A DNA stretch of 64,000 nucleotides from contig NC_079219.1 in the NCBI RefSeq assembly GCF_029633865.1, forward strand, positions 19,177,963-19,241,962, read 5' to 3'. A model generated the notes under the pieces. The model was not told the DNA's origin, did no database searches, and saw nothing but the letters and a program-made list of their open reading frames with translations. Below are positions 37,381 to 64,000 of this stretch, one piece after another (the first letter of the stretch is position 1; the number at the start of each line of letters is the position of its first letter). A program made the translations under genes and the position numbers. The DNA is from Lampris incognitus (Eukaryota; Chordata; Actinopteri; Lampriformes; Lampridae).

Positions 37381-39632
37381 TTCATGTCATTACTGGAATA
37401 ATATTAAACATATACAGAAGATGAAATATTTGGGTGTACATTTTCCGTTGACGCTTATTTGCAGTATTTCTTGGTTATTCTATGTGACCAGCGTTTGTTG
37501 ATTCAATATCGTAACCAAATGAGCTGGTTGCCTGGTCTTGCTTGACCTCTACTTTTGAATATGGTGTTGACAATCCTCGTGTCTGGAAAATGCCTTTGAA
37601 AAGAATGCATATCCATACAAAGGTTTTTTTTTTTACTTTATTGAAAAACACACAAGGTCTACAAAAACATGTAATACACAGAACTGACTTATTAGTGCCA
37701 AACATGGCAACATGTTTGCACTTCACAAAGGCATGTGAGTAAAAACTGGATTAGTATGATTTACACTCATGGAGCTGTGAGCAAAACACAGGGTTGTTCA
37801 TCCTAAATTATGAGGAATGTGTTGCATAAATTGTTCATATTTTTGTTTGTGTGTTCACGTAGCTTGCTAAACTATAGTTTTGGAATGGGGGATGAGTTTT
37901 AATTTCTATTATTTCTTGGGAGCGAAGAGCACTTTTTTTCCTGATCTTTGTCATATGATAACTGTTTGTGTCCCCAAATACAAACCAATTGCACGCTTGA
38001 TATCTGATTGTTTTGACGTGAGAATCACATTAAAAATAAAACCAGTGATTATCAACTCACTTGCAAGTTAAGTGCTTAGTCTTGGTTAATCTTTTACAGT
38101 AGCTTCTATGTTTAAACACCAGAGGGAATAGTATTTATTTTTTGTTTATCCATTTCTAAACAAAACAAACACAAACAGTCTGCTTCTGGCACATAAATGT
38201 TACCTCCCAAGTGTCTCGAGTAAAAATTGAGGGCCTCTAATTGCTTTGGTACATTTTAAGAGGTGAACCCAAATAAATAATTACGATCATGTTATTGATT
38301 TGGGAGGGTGGACCCTACGCAGCTCCACTTACATTAGGTAATCGCCGTTTTCCGGGGATCTCAGGAATGTGTCGTAATGCCTGGATACTCGCTAAAGTAA
38401 ACACAGTCAGGCAATATGCATCAGCGGCACCCCTGTTACACCAAACACTGTCACACACAGTGACCTGGATCAGCTTGGGTCCCTCTGAAATAGGCTCTCC
38501 AGAGGGAAAAAAGTCACTTGTTTTGTAAGACTGTGGAGTATTTTTTACTGTAGGAGCAATGCAGCGAACACTCGGGAAAGGCAACATAGTTTAAGAAAGT
38601 GTACATTCCATATGACCTGAGTTTATTCTTGCGGGGTGGGGGGCAGAGGCGGAGGTGGAGGCTGTGACACAAGATTGTCGGGGACTCGTGTGCTTTGTGG
38701 TCGGCTAGTCGGTCACACTAGACCCAACAGCCGTCTTTTGTAGAGCTAGCTCTTGGCTTGCATGCTTGTTGGGTGATGCCTGAAGCAATGCAATATATTT
38801 AATAATGCTGGTTCCACATGGCCTTTGTGCCTTAAGTACTTGTAAAGGAAACAAACAGGCCACTGCCTCTATCATACTGATCCAGGACTTAACAAATGTA
38901 AACATTTTCGGGGGAATATGGGGTGTTGTAATTGTGCGACATTCGAAGATGTTTGTGGTAAACACAGGCATGATACTGATTTTTTTTCCCCATTCAGTCA
39001 ATAAGCCTACCTGTAGATCTTATCTGTAGATATTAGCTTGCTTAAAACTGAGCTGCTAAACAAACTCGTTAGATAAAACAATTAGATAAGTGTTTCTCCC
39101 ATACCTCATCATTGTCTCTCATCAAATGAATCAAATTTTCAGCTTTTTGATTGTACATTGATAAAACTGCTGGCTACAGAACACAATACATTGAATAGTC
39201 ATTTCTATTTTTTTTTTTTTTTGCAAAAGAAAGCAAAGCTATCTCTGTTTTAGGTGCTGTCACCATGCAGAGGAGAATGTTAGGTTAGTGATGGGAGAAA
39301 GGAGGCCACTCCCATGGTCTTAAGATCATCAGGCAAGAACAACAACAGCAACCCATAAGTTTTCAACTAAGGAACAAACATTGAGAACAGAATTCTTTGT
39401 TGACCAAGTAGAAGCTATGGTCCTTTAGGGCGCAGATGCCCTATTAGCCGATAAGTTGTCTACCTCCAAAACTGATAACTCGACTTTGTAATCTGTCGAT
39501 CATGGGCATTCCCTTCTGGCTAATGTTAGGGCTAATGGAGTGCAAGGGGTTATTTTTTTTCCCCCAAAACCAGGCCACTTGACTGCATAAGAAGCTGCAT
39601 CTATCTATGTTTTGGTCACGTATACCTGAGAA
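37381..39632 (-). other. glcci1 3' flank / possible 3' UTR
   Basis: Non-coding downstream of the glcci1 stop on the minus strand. Candidate AATAAA signals (TTTATT on +) occur near 38,621 and 37,636, but the transcript end is not fixed. No further exon was found. Confidence 0.45.
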
Positions 39633-58759
<19,127 letters not shown>

Positions 58760-59300
58760 TCTTCTGAGGCGTTTCAATTCGTCACTTATCGTACTTGGGA
58801 ACTATTGCCAAAAGTTGCTCCTACTGCGGGGGGAGGGGGGGGGGATAAACATTAGCTCGTTCGGAGAACAACGTTAGCTTCCTTTAATTTTCAGCTCCTG
58901 TGTCCGGGCTCATTGTACAGCTGCTCAGGGGAGGTGGGGGGGGGGGATAATTCGCCTTTTTTAGGGTTGAGAAACTTACCTGGGGAGTATCAGAGCATGT
59001 TGTCCCGATCCATAATCGTTAAGATACGCAACTTAAAAGTTAATTCTGAAACTCTTGTAGCCTAAAACGTTATTATTCTTGTCGCCCTTCCCCTACCTTC
59101 CCCATACCAACTCACTCTAAATCTGACAGTTGTGTCAGCAAGACTACTGGCTGATGCGTGGAGGCGGGTTACGCTCTTTACTTCTGATCATTTGGTTGGC
59201 CAGCGGAGTTTTACAGTAGCCTCACCCATTGGTGCAGATTTTTCTATGGACTGTACTCTCAGCCAATCACGTTACTGATGTGTGAGACCTATGGGCAAAG
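58760..59300 (-). promoter_or_regulatory. glcci1: Probable glcci1 promoter region
   Basis: Directly upstream of the glcci1 start on the minus strand. It holds two G-rich tracts on the + strand (58,827-58,844 and 58,929-58,946). CCAAT boxes occur in both orientations: CCATTGG near 59,226 and AGCCAATCACG near 59,261. Transcription start not determined. Confidence 0.45.
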
Positions 59301-60780
59301 TATCTCTAACAAACTCGTGTCTGAACGGTACTTAACCAACTATAACTCATGAATATGAGAGCTGTAGTGAAGAGACCTTGTTTATCAAGTCAAAAAACAT
59401 AATTCGGCACATCTGCTTCCATAAATATGGCAAGTCATTTCCTTGGCTTTATGCTGTTGGGCCTATATTCTGCTGTTGCTATCCCGGTGTTATATTCTTC
59501 AGCAGAATAACCCGTTTGAATTCGATAAGGTTACATGAAACTGGGGAAAGTGGAGGTTTTCGCTCATCAGCTTTCCCTGAGTGAGTCATTCGTCTGTGTC
59601 TTTCAGTGTCTGTCATATTGATATATGAGAATGGTTAGGTTTAAGTAGAGAAAAACTTCTATTGCGTAGTGTTTACATTTGAGAAATCCCAATTAGTTTT
59701 GCACGAGTTATAAAGGAAAAAATAAACTGTATAAAAATAAACGGGAAAATATCCCATTCATAGGTCCAATTTGTCACTGTGAACTTATTTTCAAAGGCAA
59801 ACAGAAGAAACACTGAAAGGATGAAGATTAAGTAACTTTGTTTTCAGAATGCCACACAACAATTTGTCAACCCCACTCTGAAATAGTTCACAAAAGGCCA
59901 GCAGGCCTATAAAACCTCCTACACTGGGAGAGACCCTGGTGAGAGTTGCATACAGGCATACAGCAGCTCCTGTGACCTGCCCTGTACCCTCCTCCTCCAT
60001 GACTAAGTGATTTAGCAGCGCTGCCCCCCCAACACACACACATACACACACACACATCTCACTTGCAATGCCTCTCTTGGGCTGATGACTGACAAGGGAG
60101 GGTGGCAGAGAAAGAGAGAAAGCCCATTAACAATGCGCCTTACAAACAGCCATGCCCCGTGGATGGCGTCCATCCTTGGATAGATGTGTGGTATGCATAT
60201 TTTGGGTGCGATTTGGGCACCAGAGGGAGAGAAGAGAGTGTGTGTTTGTGTGTGTGATGGCGGGTGGGTGGGGTGGACTGGGGGCCAAACAGGGCTAAGG
60301 CTGTCTGTTCTCTCGCCCTCTCTTTGAGTCAATGGTGTTCCGGCAGCTGAGGTTCTTTATGAGGGAGAACAATCTGGTGGGTCTTGTCAGAGTGCCGAGC
60401 AGCTGCTGTTTTCTGGGGAGCCTCTTTCATAGACCACAGGCCTGGAGTGGGGAGGTGAATACACAGACACCCCCATCCCTGTCCCCTCCACCCCAACCCC
60501 CATAAATCCCCATCCTTTACTTTGGAAGTGCTACTATACAATGCCAGATGAAGAGTGGCACATGGGAAACATGAAGAGAGCAAGCAGAGTATTTTTATTG
60601 TACATATGTGCCTCTCCCAGAGGGAAGGGAGGGTCATTAGCACTCTTCCCAGAACAACACTCTTATGAGGTATCTGAATTTTCCTCTGTAACCCAAACAA
60701 AGATATTAAAAACCACAAGGAAATTAATGCTTTGAAGGAAAACACAAATGTATGGCACCTCTGATCACATCATACACCTG
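59301..60780. other. Intergenic DNA between mios and glcci1
   Basis: Contains a short CA patch at 60,033-60,058 and GT-rich sequence near 60,240. No gene found; in particular no RPA3-like exon was seen. Confidence 0.5.
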
Positions 60781-60794
60781 ATGTGAGTATACAT

Positions 60795-60813
60795 TTTATT
60801 CTATTTTTTTATT
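60795..60813 (-). terminator. mios: Candidate mios polyadenylation signals
   Basis: TTTATT on the + strand (AATAAA on the minus strand) occurs at 60,795-60,800 and again just to the right, about 380-400 bp past the mios stop. Position fits a 3' UTR end; not confirmed. Confidence 0.4.
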
Positions 60814-61193
60814 TTTTTAATAAATCACAATAAAAACCATCATACTGATTGAGGTAATATAAGAGGCTGATCACAGTGCATCCTCTCATTCTCCTGATTG
60901 GGATCTCCAATTGTCACAAGTAGGGTACTGAGCTGCATTTGATCCCTTTCCTTCATTAAATTAGTTACATCATTAACACACACTGCCTCCCTTCTTGTCA
61001 TCAAATTGCCATGTTACAGTGTTACATTCACACCTGGCAACAGTAATTCGTGCTATTCAGGCAGAGCTGAGTGTGCTACCAGCACCCTTTGCGCCTGACC
61101 CAGCTCTTGATGCAGCAGGTGCAGTAGAGAGCTCCTACTGGGCAGCTTGAAGGCTGGTGTTTTAGTTAGGGGTTCAGATGGGATCCTCCATCT

Positions 61194-61284
61194 TTAACTG
61201 CTGTCTGAAGGCACCAGGTTCCCCGTAGTGTCCAGTTGCATGCATTTACAAGTACAGGCCGACACTGGACACTCTGTATGGTCT
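61194..61284 (-). CDS. mios: mios last coding exon
   Basis: Completes R and codes [20 protein letters not shown] followed by GNLVPSDSS and TAA (61,196-61,194). It carries the final C-x4-C-x1-C-x1-C zinc ligands. Confidence 0.95.
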
Positions 61285-62813
61285 CTATAGAGAAGAGGGG
61301 AAAGTCAGCAAAAAAGAACAGAAAATAACCACACAACAGCTGTGCACCTAATACAAAAGACAGACGTTTCCAAAGTGCATGAAAGTGAAAAACTGTAATT
61401 TTACCAATAAATTTTAGGTAAAGCTATCAGAATAGTTCCAAATATGTTGTTGGGTCCTCACCTGAACCAACTAAGCATGTGGCTAGCGTGACCACCATGT
61501 CGGCAGTTATGACACCAGGTGAACCAGTTGCTGAACTGGGCCAGCTTGTTCTCTCTTGTCAGGTCCACTTTCTCATCTGACTTTCCTGTGCCTTACAAAA
61601 GAGAATTGACCATATGTAAATCAGAATAATGAGGCTGTCAATATCATCAGGCTTTCTGGTGCCCATCAACTTTTCGGTACATGGCACCATAACAATAAAA
61701 GAAATTGGAATGACTATTGAACTCAGGGTGCATATGCCCTTAAATACTGATCAAAGAACACACAATTTCTCTCTCCAAATACTCAGTTTCCATTACTGAT
61801 AGTGTAGCAACCATCTACATTACCCAGTGTGAACCACCTTACCTGGGGAGTTGGAAACAGGCGTGCCCATGTTCATAAGGCAGAGGGCACAGCGCGGAAG
61901 GGGTTTCCTGCAGCCAGGGCAGCTTGTCACTTTTGACTTGGTGGGTGAGCCACTGACGCCATACTGGCTGAAACCACGGCCCTGATGGGGCATGGCTGAG
62001 GAGCTGTAGGAGATGGACTTCCCGCAGAAGTTGCAGCTGACAAACACCTGGCCCACAGGGGAGGAACAAACACACAGGTAAGCTGATAAGGACAGGTGAA
62101 ACTGTAGGTAGAGCAGGCAGAGAGGGGCACTCGCTCACCAGGTGTCTGGATGTCGTTAGGAGATAAGTATTAGATAATGAAAGTATCAGTAATGAAGAAG
62201 TTGCTGCCAAATAAGTTGCTGCAAGAATCTCAGTGAAGATCATGGTTTACGACATTGTACACAACGACTATTAACAGGAGACTGAGTACCCTCTGAAACG
62301 TTTTCTGCAATATAATACATGTACATAAGAAACAAGTACAAATATTATCAACTAGTTCTCCAATTACCACAAGAATCAGCAAGCCTTGCTTTATGAGGAT
62401 TATCAGCATGGCTGAAACACTTGATTAACCATTGACATTGCTTGGCAGAGACTGCTAGCTGTTTAATGAGTAATGATAGTAATCTTAGTAATCTTAATAT
62501 TACAATTGCAGGAAGACCTTCAGTGAAATTATAAAACCCCAAAGATAGACTCACTTAATAGACACAGATCGTGTTGATTCTGTCAATGCCTGGATGTTTT
62601 CCACAAATAACCTAACTAAATACAATTACAAAATAATTGTCCTTCTCTGATGTTGATTACCTGGGCCAGGGGTTTTGAACTGGGGTCCAACTTTCCCCTA
62701 TGGATGTCAAATTCGGCCCGTTTGTGCCAGAACCTCCACGCATCTAGCAAGTTCCGGTAATTTTCAATCCAGCATTGAACACGTGGGTCCTTCACCACCT
62801 CACCTGGGGAACC
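61194..62813 (-). CDS. mios: Mios (GATOR2 subunit), last four coding exons (partial)
   Basis: Mios is a core subunit of GATOR2, which acts at the lysosome to relieve GATOR1 inhibition of the Rag GTPases and so supports amino-acid signalling to TORC1. The four minus-strand exons give the C-terminal 192 residues. First is an alpha-solenoid part ([20 protein letters not shown]), then Cys/His-rich zinc-binding segments: [36 protein letters not shown] and [10 protein letters not shown]. The end is [13 protein letters not shown]-stop. The beta-propeller and most of the solenoid lie outside the window to the right. The next upstream exon must be beyond 64,000, since 62,814-64,000 holds none. Confidence 0.94.
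61462..61591 (-). CDS. mios: mios exon, second from the end
   Basis: Codes [20 protein letters not shown], then [20 protein letters not shown] and SWF, with a CxxCxxGGHxxH RING-like cluster. The acceptor is TTTTGTAAG. Ends in phase 2. Confidence 0.95.
61843..62047 (-). CDS. mios: mios exon, third from the end (first zinc-binding part)
   Basis: Codes [20 protein letters not shown], then [20 protein letters not shown] and [20 protein letters not shown], with two C-x2-C pairs. It ends in phase 1 before GTAAGG. Confidence 0.96.
62048..62660. other. mios intron, nothing recognised
   Basis: AT-rich intron between two conserved mios exons. Open frames here are chance. Confidence 0.5.
62661..62813 (-). 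CDS. mios: mios exon, fourth from the end
   Basis: Codes [20 protein letters not shown], then [20 protein letters not shown] and [11 protein letters not shown], phase 0 at both ends. Near-identical to remembered mammalian Mios. Confidence 0.94.
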
Positions 62814-63135
62814 CTTTAAAGAAAAAAAAAACCCAACAACTAAGAATTATTCCTGACAGTTTGGCAATATTAAGGGGGGAGTAAAGGTGGCCACAATATC
62901 AAATGTGTCCATCCCTGTCAAACTGTAGCTAAATAAGACTGAAAACTTCTGAATGCTCCCAGCTGACCCTGGGCTCACCCCTCTTATGAAATGTGTGTGT
63001 GTATGTGCATCTCACAGGGTTATGCAAAGACATTTTCTTAATTACAGTGTCTATGTAATATGATGGTTGAGCAATCTACATTCAGAAAGAAAATGAGTTG
63101 AATGAGTTTAAGTGTCCCTGGGTTAAAGACACTAC
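62814..63135. other. mios intron before the LINE fragment
   Basis: Pyrimidine-rich acceptor tract (poly-A on +) at 62,820-62,831. Otherwise nothing recognised. Confidence 0.5.
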
Positions 63136-64000
63136 ATTACATTACATATCAGCACTGGGCAAGCACACATCCTCCACCCTCATCCTGAGCACTGGCATCC
63201 CCCTGGGTTGTGTGCTGAGCCCCCTCCTTTATGCACTGTTCACACATGACTGCCAACCCATCCACAACTCAAACGCTATTGTTAAGTTTGCGGATGATAT
63301 AACAGTCATCGGGCTCATATCAGACAATGACGAAGCGGCATACAGGGAGGAGGGTTCAGAACCTGACAACATGGTGTGCTAACAACACCCTGGTCTTAAA
63401 CACCAAAAAGACCAAGGAGATTATCGTGGACTTTAGGACCTCCAAGAAGATCACACACAGTCCTATCCACATCAACACAGAGGTTGTGGAGAGAGTCCCC
63501 AGCTCCAGGTTCCTGGGAGTCACCATCACAGAGGACCTCTCCTGGGCAGACAACACCTCAGCAGTGGTGAGTAAGGCACACAATGCCTTTATTTTCTGAG
63601 GAGGCTAAGGAGACCCAACCTCCCCCAAAAGCTGCTTGTCGACTTTTAAAGATACTCCATCAAGAGCATCCTAACAAACTGCATGACAGCCTGGTACAGC
63701 AGCTGCACCAAAGCTGACAAAAAGCCCTCCAGCGTGTTGTGGAAACAGCACAGGACATTGTTGGCATTGAGCTGCCCTCACGAGAACATCTTCACAGCAC
63801 TCGCTGTGTGAGGAGGGCTGAGAACATCATAAAAGATATTGCACACCCTGGACACCATCTGTTTCTACCCCTCCCATCAGGTGGGCGCTTCAGATCAACC
63901 TGCACACGTACATACAAAGAGACTGAAAACATCTTCTTTCCAAAAGCTGTGGCACTAATGAACTCAGACATCTCCTCAGTCTGATGAGACTGATGTGATG
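63136..64000 (+). mobile_element. L2/CR1-group LINE fragment (RT thumb to C-terminus)
   Basis: Reads STLILSTGIPLGCVLSPLLY, then the RT catalytic motif KFADDITVIGLISDNDEAAY. After a frameshift near 63,340 come WCANNTLVLNTKKTKEIIVD and RVPSSRFLGVTITEDLSWAD. After a stop it continues with LPSREHLHSTRCVRRAENII and IFFPKAVALMNS. This is the standard order of a fish L2/CR1-type ORF2. It is 5'-truncated, shifted and interrupted, so inactive. It lies antisense to mios in an intron and runs to the window end. Confidence 0.85.

Overview
This window is vertebrate nuclear DNA, almost certainly from a ray-finned (teleost) fish. The genes have short GT-AG introns. The intergenic and intronic DNA is full of fish-type repeats: tRNA-headed SINEs, CA/TG microsatellites, hAT and Tc1-like DNA transposons, and L2- and I-type LINEs. 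There are no operons and no prokaryotic features. The species cannot be fixed from the sequence alone.

Four protein-coding genes were recognised by reading spliced exons against remembered family sequences. From left to right they are the terminal exon of a neurexophilin (nxph1, + strand, 4.1-4.9 kb); a complete ica1 coding region (islet cell autoantigen 1 / ICA69, + strand, 17.5-28.1 kb); a complete glcci1 coding region (FAM117 family, - strand, 58.8-39.6 kb); and the last four coding exons of mios (GATOR2 subunit, - strand, 62.8-61.2 kb). The same four neighbours lie together on human 7p21.3, which supports the orthology calls. Two differences from the human order, as remembered, are that nxph1 and ica1 point the same way here, and that no RPA3/UMAD1 lies in the roughly 2.4 kb between mios and glcci1.

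Layout. 0-9 kb: nxph1 intron, last exon and 3' flank, with three copies of a ~450 bp tRNA-headed SINE and one copy of a second SINE. 9-16.6 kb: gene-free DNA with a tRNA-like short repeat and a perfect hairpin. 16.6-16.9 kb: likely ica1 promoter and non-coding first exon, with a full palindromic CRE. 17.5-28.1 kb: ica1, whose introns carry a SINE, a LINE tail and a nested hAT/fold-back insertion. 28.8-37.4 kb: mobile-element territory between the convergent 3' ends of ica1 and glcci1, holding a decayed I/Nimb-type LINE, a solo LTR, two SINEs and a Tc1-like relic. 39.6-58.8 kb: glcci1, with introns holding microsatellites, a Tc1-like MITE, a hammerhead-ribozyme-like insertion and a tRNA SINE. 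59-64 kb: 3' part of mios and a LINE reverse-transcriptase fragment.

The genes are not known to form one pathway: a secreted neuronal ligand (nxph1), a BAR-domain vesicle-trafficking protein (ica1), a serine-rich protein (glcci1) and a TORC1 regulator (mios). No new multi-gene system was seen. The most unusual items are the small non-coding insertions: the hammerhead-like element at 49.2 kb and the tRNA-like fold-back element nested in the hAT transposon at 25 kb. Also unusual is the glutamine tract inside the otherwise highly conserved neurexophilin domain.
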